A stretch of 44,041 nucleotides of DNA from an uncultured Romboutsia sp. (GCA_904418825.1 CAJFPU010000005.1:1-44041), one strand, 5' to 3'; shown: positions 24,739 through 33,973, numbered from the stretch's first letter. Made by a program: numbers and translations. The notes: generated from the letters alone by a model not told the origin.

Positions 24739-26118
24739 TTAAACAATTTTTGACAATATGATAGTTGTTGTTATTAAATATATTGCTATCCCTGTTATAT
24801 CAAGTACTGTAGCTATAACTGGAGCTGATATAATAGATGGATCTACATCTAATTTTTTAAATAATATAGGCATAAATCCTCCTATTACAGCACCAACAAT
24901 CATATTTATAAATAATGATACAGTTACAACTAACACTATATTTACATCTTTTATAAATAAAAATACTATAATACTAACTATTAAGCTACATATTATACCT
25001 GTAATAACTCCTACTACGGCTTCTCGTATAACATTATTAAAGTCTATATCTTTATTATATAAACTCATTACAGCAAGGGCTGAGGATTGAGTTCCTATAT
25101 TTCCTCCCATACCTAAAACTATAGGTATAAAAAATACTAAAGATGCATATTTAGGATTCATTATAAAATCTAAATTTGAAAGTATAGCACTTGATAAAAG
25201 ACCTGCTAATAAAGTAATTATTAGCCATGGTATTCTCGCCCTTACAGAGGAGAATATTTGCTCTATAGGTGTTTTATTTATATTTTGAACTATATCTCTT
25301 TCTTGTTCAGAGGTTCCTGCAAACTTATACATATCCTCTGTTGCTTCTTCTTCCATTACATCTATTATATCATCTACTGTAATTATACCCTTTAATTTAT
25401 GTTCTCTATCTATAACAGGTATTGCTATTAAATTATATTTTGAAACTAGTTTAACTGCTTCCTCTCTATCTTCATCTACAAATACAGATATTATATTTTC
25501 ACTCATTAAGTCTTTTACTATATTACTATCTCTAGCAAGTATTAATTCTCTTAGCGATAAGACTCCTACTAATCTTTCTTCATTATCAACTACATATACA
25601 TAATATATAGTTTCTGCATCTTCTGCATATTCTCTCATATGAGATATTGCCTCTTTAGCGGTCATATACTCATTAATTTGTATATATCCAGTTGTCATTA
25701 TTCCGCCATTTGATTCTTCTTCATATATTAATAGTTCTTTTACATCATCTGCATCTTTTTGACTTAAAAGTCCCATTATATCTTCTCTTTCATCTTCTTC
25801 TAACTGACTTAATATATCTGCCATATCATCAAGAGACATTAGTTCTAGTATATTTTTTTTATATTCTGTATCTAACTTTGATAATATATTACTAAAAAAC
25901 TCAACATCACTTTCTTCTAATATAGAAGCTGCCATATCTAAAGGAAGCACTTCAAATAATTTAATTTTATCATGTTCCTCTAAATTTTCCATTATATCAA
26001 ATATATCTATTATATGATATTCTTCAAGTAACTCTCTAAGTTCTAGTATTTTATTATTCTCAATTAATATTGTTACTTCGCTTAATAAATCTTTGGAAGC
26101 ATCCTGTTTCCTATCCAT
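24739..26118 (-). CDS. mgtE: Magnesium transporter MgtE
   Basis: A 459-residue MgtE channel. An N-terminal superhelical domain (about 10-130, with repeated LEEHDKIKLFEVLP-like hairpins) is followed by two CBS domains (about 132-255), a plug helix and five membrane helices (about 280-459). The pore signature PIVLGMGGNIGTQSSA is present. In known MgtE the cytoplasmic domains close the pore when internal magnesium is high. I start at the ATG at 26118; the GTG at 26127 overlaps the AAAGGTG ribosome site. It follows era by 11 bases and is co-transcribed. No M-box leader is present. Confidence 0.94.
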   Translation of the reverse strand: MDRKQDASKDLLSEVTILIENNKILELRELLEEYHIIDIFDIMENLEEHDKIKLFEVLPLDMAASILEESDVEFFSNILSKLDTEYKKNILELMSLDDMADILSQLEEDEREDIMGLLSQKDADDVKELLIYEEESNGGIMTTGYIQINEYMTAKEAISHMREYAEDAETIYYVYVVDNEERLVGVLSLRELILARDSNIVKDLMSENIISVFVDEDREEAVKLVSKYNLIAIPVIDREHKLKGIITVDDIIDVMEEEATEDMYKFAGTSEQERDIVQNINKTPIEQIFSSVRARIPWLIITLLAGLLSSAILSNLDFIMNPKYASLVFFIPIVLGMGGNIGTQSSALAVMSLYNKDIDFNNVIREAVVGVITGIICSLIVSIIVFLFIKDVNIVLVVTVSLFINMIVGAVIGGFMPILFKKLDVDPSIISAPVIATVLDITGIAIYLITTTIILSKIV

Positions 26119-26129
26119 ATAATTCACCT

Positions 26130-27020
26130 TTATTTTTCAGTATACCCAAAATTACTTACATAATTTTGTAGGTTTCTCCAATTTTCTTTTACTTTTACCC
26201 ATAATTGAAGATTTGCTTGAGATCCTAAAAGTAATTCTATATCAGCTCTTGCTGATTTTCCTATACCTTTTAATTTTCTACCATTCTTACCTATTATTAT
26301 ACCCTTATGTGAATCTCTTTCACAATATATTACAGCTGATATATCAACTATTTCTTTATCTTTTCTAGATTTCATTCTTTCTATTTCAACTGCAACTCCA
26401 TGAGGTACTTCATCATGTATATAGTGTAATACTTTTTCTCTTATAAGTTCTGATACTAATACTCTTTCTGGTTGATCAGTTATCATATAATCTGGGAAGT
26501 ACTTAGGCCCTTCTTCTAAATGTGATTTTATAACTTTTAAAAGTTCATTTATATTTCTTCCCTTTAATGCTGATATTGGTACTATTTGTTCAAATACACC
26601 TTCAGCATTATACATTTTCATTAAATCAAATAATTCTTCTTCATTTAATTGGTCAATTTTATTTAAAACTAAAACAACTGGAGTTTTTATATTTTTTAAA
26701 TCATCTATAATTTTTCTATCTCCAGGTCCTATTTTTTTAGATTCATCTACAACAAATAATACTAAATCTACATTTTTAAATGCGTCTGTTGCAGATTTAA
26801 CCATGAATTCACCTAATTTATTTTTAGGTTTATGTATTCCTGGTGTATCTAAAAATACTACTTGTGCTTCTTCATCTGTATATACTGCTTGTATTGTATT
26901 TCTTGTAGTTTGAGGTTTATCACTCATTATAGCTATCTTTTCTCCAACTACATTGTTCATTAAAGTAGATTTTCCTACATTAGGTCTTCCTACTATACTA
27001 ACAAATCCTGATTTAAACAT
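26130..27020 (-). CDS. era: GTPase Era
   Basis: A 296-residue Era: GTPase motifs GRPNVGKST (G1), DTPG (G3), NKID (G4) and SALKG (G5), then a C-terminal KH domain with IIGKNGRKLKGIGKSAR. Era binds the 3' end of 16S rRNA during 30S assembly. GGAG precedes the ATG. It starts a transcription unit with mgtE; its upstream neighbour in many Firmicutes (cdd) is absent here, replaced by a long AT-rich gap. Confidence 0.96.
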   Translation of the reverse strand: MFKSGFVSIVGRPNVGKSTLMNNVVGEKIAIMSDKPQTTRNTIQAVYTDEEAQVVFLDTPGIHKPKNKLGEFMVKSATDAFKNVDLVLFVVDESKKIGPGDRKIIDDLKNIKTPVVLVLNKIDQLNEEELFDLMKMYNAEGVFEQIVPISALKGRNINELLKVIKSHLEEGPKYFPDYMITDQPERVLVSELIREKVLHYIHDEVPHGVAVEIERMKSRKDKEIVDISAVIYCERDSHKGIIIGKNGRKLKGIGKSARADIELLLGSQANLQLWVKVKENWRNLQNYVSNFGYTEK

Positions 27021-27510
27021 GTTGAATTTCTCCTATCATTATCTTTTGTTATTTATTTTATGTAATTCATTAATGGATAAATAATATTTCACTAAACCTA
27101 TTTTTATTATTTAACATTCTGAATCTATTATTATTTTTATTTAGTCTATATTTCATTATTATTTATATATTTATTTTATAATAATATAGTTTTATATTTT
27201 AATAAATTTTTATTATATATTATGACTTATATTTATAAACTTTAATTTGTAAATTTTTAATAAAGCTATTAAATAAGTATATTTATCTATAATATATACA
27301 ATTTATTATAGATAAATATCTAATAAAAAATTATATGTGATATATTAAGTTCAAAATATTAAGTATATGAATTATTGTCTTATTTAAATAATTTTATTAA
27401 TATTTACAATTTCTTTTATATATATAAATCTATATTATAAATAAATTAAAATAAATATTCTTATATTAATGAAATTTATTATTTTATTTAGTATCTTACA
27501 TTATAACATA
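27021..27510. other. Long AT-rich gap upstream of era
   Basis: Nearly 500 bases without a credible gene on either strand, and very low in G and C. The one clear structure is a perfect 16-bp inverted repeat, 27279-27294 with 27304-27319, around a nine-base spacer. It has no T-run, so it is not an ordinary terminator. The era promoter must lie here but cannot be singled out. Confidence 0.5.
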
Positions 27511-27539
27511 AAAAAAGAAGTCGTGAAGGCTTCTTTTTT
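27511..27539. terminator. Terminator of yqfC-dgkA operon
   Basis: A ten-bp stem AAAAAAGAAG/CTTCTTTTTT has a nine-base loop and works on both strands. It lies after the stop at 27592. Confidence 0.8.
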
Positions 27540-27591
27540 ATATCTATAAAATACTAAAACTAAAATATTTATAATAAATAATTATATATTT

Positions 27592-28308
27592 TTAGACTAG
27601 TAATTGAATCTGAAATACTAATATGGTTATAAGTGTACCTAATAATCCACCTGCAACAGTTTCCCAAAAAGTATGTATATTACCTTCTATTCTACTCTGT
27701 GCAACTAGTACTGCCATTAAATATGCTAATGTTGATGCTACTACTTTTTCTCCTAAAAAAGTTATCGCTGTAGCTGTTGCAAATGCAAGTGCAGTATGAC
27801 CACTTGGCATACCTCCTTTTAAAGGTGTGCCTGTGGCAGTTATAGCTTTTACAACTACAACTGCTATCAAAACTAAAATAATACAAATTAATGTTAAATG
27901 TATTTGAGATTGTCTTATACTATTTAGTACAGAATTAGATAAATCTGTTAACTTATCATAAAATAATAAATATCCTACTACTGCAGAATTTAAAGCCGCT
28001 ATTAAAACTCCTCCTGCCGCAACATCTTTAGCTATTTTAGCTAAAATATGATACTCATCTGTTATCATGTCTATGGTTTTTTCTATAGCAGTATTAAACA
28101 TTTCAGCTATTACAACTAAACTTATTGCAAATACCAATAGTATCATTTCAAATCTGTCTAATCCTAAGAATAAGCTTGCTGTAAATACAACAACAGCTAA
28201 AAAATAATGTATCTTCATATTTCGTTCATTTTTAAACGTATATATTATACCTTCTATAGCTGCATTAAAAGCCTGTATTATCCCTTGACGAGTTTTAGTT
28301 TTTTTCAT
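27592..28308 (-). CDS. dgkA: Diacylglycerol/undecaprenol kinase fused to PAP2 phosphatase
   Basis: A 238-residue membrane fusion. Residues 1-125 are a DgkA-type lipid kinase (NAAIEGIIYTFKNERNMKIH, AEMFNTAIEKTID and AKDVAAGG). Residues about 130-238 are a PAP2 phosphatase with PSGH at 168-171 and SRIEGNIH at 205-212. The first PAP2 motif is degenerate and Glu216 takes the place of the final Asp. Gram-positive DgkA mainly phosphorylates undecaprenol, so the two halves could make and remove undecaprenyl phosphate. GGGAG inside the ybeY end precedes the ATG. Confidence 0.88.
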   Translation of the reverse strand: MKKTKTRQGIIQAFNAAIEGIIYTFKNERNMKIHYFLAVVVFTASLFLGLDRFEMILLVFAISLVVIAEMFNTAIEKTIDMITDEYHILAKIAKDVAAGGVLIAALNSAVVGYLLFYDKLTDLSNSVLNSIRQSQIHLTLICIILVLIAVVVVKAITATGTPLKGGMPSGHTALAFATATAITFLGEKVVASTLAYLMAVLVAQSRIEGNIHTFWETVAGGLLGTLITILVFQIQLLV

Positions 28309-28313
28309 AAAGC

Positions 28314-28772
28314 CTACTCCCTAGTTATGTTTAGCTTATTTAATATGTGTTCTTCCTTTTCTCTCATTTGCTTTGTATTTTCTTCTGTATCATGATCATA
28401 TCCTAAAAGATGGAATGTACTATGGCAAACTAAAAAGCATACTTCTCTTTCAAAGCTGTGATTGTATTCTTTACTTTGTTCAAATGCTTTTTCTAAAGAT
28501 ATTACTATATCACCTAATGATTCTTCTTCTAATTCAATATCAAAATCATCACTTAACATAGGAAATGATAATACATCTGTAGGTCTATCTATTCCTCTAA
28601 ATTGTTTATTTAATTCATGTATTTCTTTATTATCTACAAAAGATAAGCTTACTTCGTAATCATCATCATATCCTTCATAATCTAAACATTCAATTATTAT
28701 ATCTTTTATTTTCTCTATTAGTTCCTCACTTACATTTAATTTATTTTGTCTGTCATCTATTATAAGTTCCAT
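28314..28772 (-). CDS. ybeY: Endoribonuclease YbeY
   Basis: A 152-residue YbeY with the zinc motif HSTFHLLGYDHD (HxxxHxxxxxH). It acts in 16S rRNA 3' maturation and ribosome quality control. GGAG precedes the ATG. It sits between phoH and dgkA in the conserved Firmicute cluster; the gap to the dgkA start is five bases. Confidence 0.95.
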   Translation of the reverse strand: MELIIDDRQNKLNVSEELIEKIKDIIIECLDYEGYDDDYEVSLSFVDNKEIHELNKQFRGIDRPTDVLSFPMLSDDFDIELEEESLGDIVISLEKAFEQSKEYNHSFEREVCFLVCHSTFHLLGYDHDTEENTKQMREKEEHILNKLNITRE

Positions 28773-28794
28773 TGTTTCTCCTTTTTATTTTTAT

Positions 28795-29802
28795 TTATTT
28801 TATTTTTTTATTATAATTTTTTTCTTGTTTCTTAATTTTCGCTTCTTCTTGTTTTTTATCATACTTATCATAAGCTACTATAATTCTTTGAACTAAAGCA
28901 TGTCTAACAACATCTCTCTCAGTTAAAGTTATACTTCCTATACCTTCTACACCTTTTAAAACATTTGTAGCATGAAGTAAACCACTTCTTTTATTATCAG
29001 GTAAATCAGTTTGAGTTAAATCACCAGTAACTACTGCCTTTGACCCAAATCCTAATCTAGTTAAAAACATCTTCATTTGCTCTTTAGTTGTATTTTGAGC
29101 TTCATCTAATATAATAAAAGCATTATCTAAAGTTCTACCTCTCATAAACGCAAGAGGTGCTACTTCTATTAATCCTCTTTCTAAATATTTATTAAACTTA
29201 TCTGCACCTAACATATCAAATAATGCATCATATAATGGTCTTAAGTAAGGATCTACTTTGTCTTTTAAATCTCCTGGTAAAAATCCTAAATTTTCTCCAG
29301 CTTCAACAGCTGGTCTTGTAAGTATTATTCTACTAACTTCATCTCTTTTAAATGCCTTTACTGCCATAGCCACAGCTAAATATGTTTTACCTGTACCAGC
29401 TGGACCTATACCGAAAGTTATATCATTATTTTTTATTAAATTTATGTATTCTTTTTGACCTAAAGTTTTAGGCTGAACTGCTTTTCCCTTTTGAGTTAAA
29501 ACAATTGTATCTTCTAACTCCTTTATTCTATCTTCACTTCCTTCAAGTAATAAAGATAATGAGTAAGAAATACTTTGCTTATCTAGATTTTTACCATTTG
29601 TTACACTTTGATGAAGTTCTGTCATAAGTTTTAATGCTTGATTAACATTTTTTTCTTCTCCCATTAAAACTATATTACCTTCTCTTAAAATTACATCTAT
29701 CTTTAATGTTTCTTCTATTAATTTAATATTTTCATCAAAGTTACCAAATAATTCTCTTTCAAATGTTTCTTCTTTAACTATGAAACTCTTTTGTACTATC
29801 AA
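28795..29802 (-). CDS. PhoH-family ATPase
   Basis: A 335-residue PhoH/YbeZ-like protein. An N-terminal segment with a KH-like feel (about 20-80) precedes an ATPase core with Walker A GPAGTGKTYLA and Walker B FIILDEAQNTT. PhoH proteins are proposed RNA-linked ATPases and occur next to ybeY almost everywhere, suggesting a joint role in RNA processing. The start is TTG at 29802, eight bases after AAGGAGG. The C-terminus is basic and Lys-rich. Confidence 0.92.
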   Translation of the reverse strand: MIVQKSFIVKEETFERELFGNFDENIKLIEETLKIDVILREGNIVLMGEEKNVNQALKLMTELHQSVTNGKNLDKQSISYSLSLLLEGSEDRIKELEDTIVLTQKGKAVQPKTLGQKEYINLIKNNDITFGIGPAGTGKTYLAVAMAVKAFKRDEVSRIILTRPAVEAGENLGFLPGDLKDKVDPYLRPLYDALFDMLGADKFNKYLERGLIEVAPLAFMRGRTLDNAFIILDEAQNTTKEQMKMFLTRLGFGSKAVVTGDLTQTDLPDNKRSGLLHATNVLKGVEGIGSITLTERDVVRHALVQRIIVAYDKYDKKQEEAKIKKQEKNYNKKIK

Positions 29803-29834
29803 TTTTCAATCCTCCTTAGTTAATATAATAATTA

Positions 29835-31124
29835 TCAATTTTCATTTTGATCATTATTATCTCCTTCGTTATTAATATCTTTAAATTCATTTCTGATATC
29901 ATTTATAGGTCTTTTTTCTGGATTAGATGGTACTGCTTCTTCTCCTTCTTTAGGTGTATTTTGTTCTCTAATCATATTTTCAGCTTCTGCTTTACTAAGA
30001 GAATGTATATCTGCTATATTTTCAGATGTTTGTACAGTTATTGTATATTTTAACTCGTTATTATTAACTTTATAATCATGTTTAGAATCAACTATTCGAG
30101 CAGATGCTGGAATAATATAATCTAGTTCTTTCAAAGTTTTTTCTTTTAATTCTTCTTTTAATTGATTTTTATCTTTTTCCACTTTTTTATCTTTAGTTTC
30201 ATAAAAAGTGCTTATCTTTAATTTTAATGGAAATGTATAACTTCCTAAAGATAATTTATATTCTTTATTTTCAATACTATAATCCTTATACTTAACATTT
30301 CTTCTTATAGTATATGTATTATCATAAAAACTTAAAGTATATATATTTTTTTTCTTTCCTGTTTTTTCTTTTACTACTTCTTCATAATTTGCACTTTTAG
30401 AAGATTCATAAAATGTAGTTGCCCATACTTCTGGAATTGATTTGTTATTAGATCCTTTTATTAAAATATCTCCTTTTCTAACTATAGCCCCTTTTTGAAC
30501 AACTGAATCTCCACTTCTTGCTATTACCTTTTCTATTATACCATCTTTCTTAGCAATTATATTACAATAATTTGACTGTTCTACTGATTTTAATGTTTCT
30601 GCCTTTTTAGTTACAGTTACAAATATATTCGTTCCCTTAACATTTATAGATAAATATGCTACATCATCAAACTTTAACATTATATGGTCTCTTATTTCTT
30701 TTCTGTCTATACTTTTTTTATAAACCCCTGGCTTTAATCCCACTTGATATAACTCTTTTCTAATATCTTCTTTTTTTATTCCTTCAGGAACTTGTATATA
30801 TATATCTGTTACAAATTGAGATGTCATAATAAGCAAAAACAAAGATACAACACCACATATCCACATTGTCTTATTTTTATATATTCGTCTTAATATAAAT
30901 GGAAGTCCTGTACTTTGTTGTATTTTAATTTGAAAATTACTACCTCTGTATATTTTTTTAAATGCTTTAATATCTTCTCTTTCTAAGTTAAATTCAATCT
31001 TTGTATTACTTATTTTCTTTACATTATATACTTTTATACCATTTCTCATTAAATGATTCAAAAACTTTTCTACTGAAACTCCTTCTACTATTATAACATA
31101 GTATCCTCTTATATAACTTATCAC
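29835..31124 (-). CDS. yqfD: Sporulation protein YqfD
   Basis: A 429-residue YqfD (SpoIV-associated, mother-cell sporulation protein). A cytoplasmic N-terminal domain (about 1-85) is followed by one membrane helix (about 86-107) and a large outer domain with beta-rich segments (IPVWATTFYESSKS type). The tail is acidic and Pro/Asn-rich. The start is GTG at 31124 with GGGGG eight bases before it. It is made with YqfC; both are under sigma-E in Bacillus. The exact role is unknown. Confidence 0.9.
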   Translation of the reverse strand: MISYIRGYYVIIVEGVSVEKFLNHLMRNGIKVYNVKKISNTKIEFNLEREDIKAFKKIYRGSNFQIKIQQSTGLPFILRRIYKNKTMWICGVVSLFLLIMTSQFVTDIYIQVPEGIKKEDIRKELYQVGLKPGVYKKSIDRKEIRDHIMLKFDDVAYLSINVKGTNIFVTVTKKAETLKSVEQSNYCNIIAKKDGIIEKVIARSGDSVVQKGAIVRKGDILIKGSNNKSIPEVWATTFYESSKSANYEEVVKEKTGKKKNIYTLSFYDNTYTIRRNVKYKDYSIENKEYKLSLGSYTFPLKLKISTFYETKDKKVEKDKNQLKEELKEKTLKELDYIIPASARIVDSKHDYKVNNNELKYTITVQTSENIADIHSLSKAEAENMIREQNTPKEGEEAVPSNPEKRPINDIRNEFKDINNEGDNNDQNEN

Positions 31125-31136
31125 TTGTATATCCCC

Positions 31137-31373
31137 CTAATCTACATACTCAATACTATATATAACTCCTTTTATGCCAATTTCACCTTCTGTAATATAC
31201 TTTAATAAAAGATTATCTCCTAATATTTTTATTGTTTTAGCTTTTGTTTTTACTCTTATTAAATCATTTTCGTATTCTAATATTGATAAATAATTTTCTA
31301 TACTTACAAATGTATTACCTATAGTTGTTATAGTTGGCTGATTAACTTGTAAATCATTTGATATTTCTAACAT
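31137..31373 (-). CDS. yqfC: Sporulation protein YqfC
   Basis: A 78-residue YqfC-like protein made largely of beta strands (GNTFVSIENYLSILEYENDLIRVKTKAKTI pattern). I start at the ATG at 31373, because AGGAGG lies six bases before it; the longer frame to 31403 lacks a site. It is the first gene of the yqfC-yqfD-phoH-ybeY-dgkA operon. Its function in sporulation is undefined. Confidence 0.88.
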   Translation of the reverse strand: MLEISNDLQVNQPTITTIGNTFVSIENYLSILEYENDLIRVKTKAKTIKILGDNLLLKYITEGEIGIKGVIYSIEYVD

Positions 31374-31519
31374 TACATACCTCCTAAATACATTTTTAAT
31401 CATTATATTAATCCTATAGTTTTTAACATACTATAAATATCTTTAAATATATATATGTAAACTTCTTCTCTGTATGAGAATAGAATAAATATTATAAAAC
31501 TTTCAGAAAGGATGGTTAC

Positions 31520-32509
31520 ATGAAAAATGACTTAATATTTATAGTTCAAGAATGTATATGCATCGATTTCTTAATTAATGCAATAATGAAATGTAATATA
31601 TATAAACATTTAAAATTTTTTAATAATCTAAAAAAACAAAATGTCAAAAATATAAAGATTCTTTGTTATTTATACAAATGTATTTATAATGATGAATTAT
31701 TAATTAAAAATAGTCCCAGTATAGATTTAAATAGAAATATTTCTAATGATTTAAATATTCTTTTAGAATATAGCCTAAATGTGTTATCTAAACTTGATAT
31801 ACTAAAAAATAAATTTTCTAATTCATATTACAACAAGTTATTTCAAGGATTATATAATAATTATTTTGATTTAATTTCGTATATTAACTGTTTTTATCCA
31901 TTATCTGCTAATAATTACTTAGATTTTAAAAATAAAGAATCCGATACTTTGAATTTATATCCTAATGATAATTCATTTATATTTTTTAATATTTTAAATT
32001 CTTCTAATTTAAATTTATCCAATGAAGAAAATAAATTAAAATTAATTAGAGATATTTGTATAGAAGCTATATATATTTTTTTCGATTATAATATAGTAGA
32101 AAACTTTATTAAAGATGAATATTATGAAATATTTTTTGAAAATAATCCTGAAAATAAGTTTTATCAATTTTTCTTTAAATTTACTGATAGAAGTTTTAAA
32201 ATACGTGTATACGATAAATCTTTGACTCTGTTTTATATATATCAAGTTAAAGAAAATATTTTAAATCTATCTAAACCATTAAATAAAGTAGATAGTAAGC
32301 GAGCTGTTGATATATATTTAGATGAAAAATTTAAAGGAGAATCTAATAATTTATTTTGTGATGAAAATTATATAAATTCAACATATTATCAAAATAATAT
32401 TGAATTATATAAATTTAAGTACAATTACAATAATAGAAATATAGAAGAGTGTCTTTATATATCTATAAACGTTAACTCAGGTAACATTCAAGAGATATAT
32501 TTAATTTAA
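31520..32509 (+). CDS. Unrecognised 329-residue protein, PepSY-like end
   Basis: I do not recognise this family. It has no signal peptide or clear membrane helix. The first 220 residues are Asn-, Tyr- and Phe-rich and probably helical. Residues about 225-329 show alternating strands ending in CLYISINVNSGNIQEIYLI, which recalls the close of PepSY-type domains; this is a weak resemblance. AAAGGA precedes the ATG and a clean terminator follows. It is divergent from yqfC, so a shared regulatory region is possible. Confidence 0.6.
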   Translation: MKNDLIFIVQECICIDFLINAIMKCNIYKHLKFFNNLKKQNVKNIKILCYLYKCIYNDELLIKNSPSIDLNRNISNDLNILLEYSLNVLSKLDILKNKFSNSYYNKLFQGLYNNYFDLISYINCFYPLSANNYLDFKNKESDTLNLYPNDNSFIFFNILNSSNLNLSNEENKLKLIRDICIEAIYIFFDYNIVENFIKDEYYEIFFENNPENKFYQFFFKFTDRSFKIRVYDKSLTLFYIYQVKENILNLSKPLNKVDSKRAVDIYLDEKFKGESNNLFCDENYINSTYYQNNIELYKFKYNYNNRNIEECLYISINVNSGNIQEIYLI

Positions 32510-32543
32510 AACTATTATTATAAAAAATATATCTTAATATTTA

Positions 32544-32576
32544 AAAATACTGAGTGTTTATTCTCAGTATTTTATA
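32544..32576 (+). terminator. Terminator after unrecognised gene
   Basis: AAAATACTGAG/CTCAGTATTTT, an 11-bp stem with an eight-base loop and a T-rich tail, about 35 bases after the stop at 32509. Confidence 0.75.
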
Positions 32577-32616
32577 TTATATATATTAAATAATTTTAAA
32601 TTATTATATTTTAAAC

Positions 32617-33114
32617 TTATCTGTTTATAATCCATATAAAATAATTTAAAAATAAAGCATAAACTAACCATATTAAATATGGTATATTTATATACATTGC
32701 TTTTTTGTCTATTTTGGAAAATTTATACATCATAATTAAAACAATTATTATTAATAATATTAAAGTTATTAAAGCTGTAAATCTTAAATCTAAACCAAAA
32801 AATAATATACTCCAAGTAAAATTTAAAGCTAGTTGTAAACAGTAGTAAAATATTGCATCTTTAACTTTAGATAAATCAAATCCTTTTTTAAAGATTATAT
32901 ATGATGATATACCCATAAGTACATATAATATTGTCCAAACTATAGGGAATATAATCCCTGGCGGTGCAAAACTTGGTTTTATTAACTGTGAATAATATGT
33001 AGATATTGATAAGCCTGATAATAAATTTGCTAAAATATTACTTAAATAACCTATTATCAAAGGTATTAATATACTTATTATAAAATTTCTAATCTCTTTA
33101 ATTGATATAATCAA
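32617..33114 (-). CDS. TspO/MBR family membrane protein
   Basis: A 165-residue TspO-like protein with five membrane helices. The conserved stretch KPSFAPPGIIFPIVWTILY and the following LMGISSYIIF are clear, as is LALNFTWSILFFG. Bacterial TspO binds porphyrins and is linked to tetrapyrrole and stress handling. I start at the TTG at 33114, five bases after GGAG; the ATG at 33141 adds nine hydrophilic residues and lacks a site. It is a single gene. Confidence 0.88.
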   Translation of the reverse strand: MIISIKEIRNFIISILIPLIIGYLSNILANLLSGLSISTYYSQLIKPSFAPPGIIFPIVWTILYVLMGISSYIIFKKGFDLSKVKDAIFYYCLQLALNFTWSILFFGLDLRFTALITLILLIIIVLIMMYKFSKIDKKAMYINIPYLIWLVYALFLNYFIWIINR

Positions 33115-33202
33115 CCTTTCTCCCCCTTTTTTATTTCTCATTTAGTTAATAAATATGTACAAGGCTAAACTATTATTCCAACTTTTAAAGAATTATATGT
33201 AA

Positions 33203-33230
33203 AAAAGCCTAGAGAATTCTCTAGGCTTTT
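33203..33230. terminator. Terminator of rpsU-yqeY
   Basis: A fully palindromic 28-base stretch, AAAAGCCTAGAGAA and its complement, lies directly after the stop at 33234 with T-runs on both strands. Confidence 0.85.
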
Positions 33231-33233
33231 AAT

Positions 33234-33677
33234 CTATTGTAAGTTAGCTTTAACTAACTCATTTATTAGTTTACCATCAGCTCTACCTTTTACTTTAGGT
33301 CTTATAACTGACATTATTTTTCCCATATCTTTCATTGAAGTAGCTCCAACTTCAGATATAGTAAGTTTTACTATTTCATTTAGCTCTTCTTCGCTTAACT
33401 GTTGAGGTAGGTACTCTTTTAAAACTTTGATTTCAGCCTCTGTTTCACTTACTAGATCATCTCTATTAGCTTTGGCGAATTCTTCTAAAGCATCTCTACG
33501 TTGCTTTAATTGTTTAGATATTATATCTATAATTCCTTCGTCATCAAGTTCGACTCTATTGTCAACCTCATACTGCTTTATAGAAGCTCTTATTAAAGTT
33601 ACTACAGATTTCTTTACTGTATCTTTGTTCTTCATTGAAGACTTTAGATCTTCTTGTAACTTTTCTTTAAGGGACAT
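33234..33677 (-). CDS. yqeY: GatB/YqeY-domain protein
   Basis: A 147-residue YqeY-family protein, all helical (MSLKEKLQEDLKSSMKNKD start, EYLPQQLSEEEL, VIRPKVKGRADGKLINELVK end). It resembles the tRNA-binding tail of GatB, but a role in tRNA amidation is not proven. I start at the ATG at 33677; the GTG at 33686 is part of the AGAGGTG ribosome site. It is co-transcribed with rpsU (26-base gap), as in many Firmicutes. Confidence 0.92.
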   Translation of the reverse strand: MSLKEKLQEDLKSSMKNKDTVKKSVVTLIRASIKQYEVDNRVELDDEGIIDIISKQLKQRRDALEEFAKANRDDLVSETEAEIKVLKEYLPQQLSEEELNEIVKLTISEVGATSMKDMGKIMSVIRPKVKGRADGKLINELVKANLQ

Positions 33678-33703
33678 TCCCTTCACCTCTTTGTTATATA
33701 TTA

Positions 33704-33883
33704 CTATTTCTTAGCGTTTTTTCTTCTTGCTGCTTCTGCTTTCTTCTTACGTCTAACGCTTGGCTTATCATAGTGCTCTCTTTTTCTAACTTCAGACATG
33801 ATGCCAGACATAGCACATTGACGCTTGAATCTTCTTAAAGCGCTGTCTAATGTTTCATTTTCTCTTACTCTTACTTCTGACAT
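33704..33883 (-). CDS. rpsU: Ribosomal protein bS21
   Basis: A 59-residue bS21: [20 protein letters not shown] at the start, [13 protein letters not shown] in the middle, and a Lys/Arg-rich end [14 protein letters not shown]. It binds the 30S platform near the anti-Shine-Dalgarno region and helps initiation. The ribosome site is a repeated GGAGGGAGGG. It is the first gene of rpsU-yqeY, with a near-consensus promoter and a structured leader of about 84 bases. Confidence 0.95.
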   Translation of the reverse strand: MSEVRVRENETLDSALRRFKRQCAMSGIMSEVRKREHYDKPSVRRKKKAEAARRKNAKK

Positions 33884-33922
33884 TTCTTTTTCCCTCCCTC
33901 CGATAGCGCGAATTATGCTTAG

Positions 33923-33960
33923 GACTGTAACGATTATTCTGCAAAAGATGCATTACAATC
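33923..33960 (-). promoter_or_regulatory. Structured rpsU leader
   Basis: In the leader, GATTGTAA (33960-33953) pairs with TTACAGTC (33930-33923) with one wobble, enclosing a TGCA-TCTTT-TGCA hairpin. The leader is clearly richer in G and C than its surroundings. It may be a translational control site. Confidence 0.4.
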
Positions 33961-33973
33961 TCACACTTTGTTT

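Noticed and set aside
24758-25090. Open frames opposite mgtE and other genes
   Set aside because: These are shadow frames opposite well-supported genes, without ribosome sites or plausible protein composition.
26119-26129. M-box magnesium riboswitch for mgtE
   Set aside because: mgtE follows era by 11 bases, leaving no room for a leader. It is transcribed with era.
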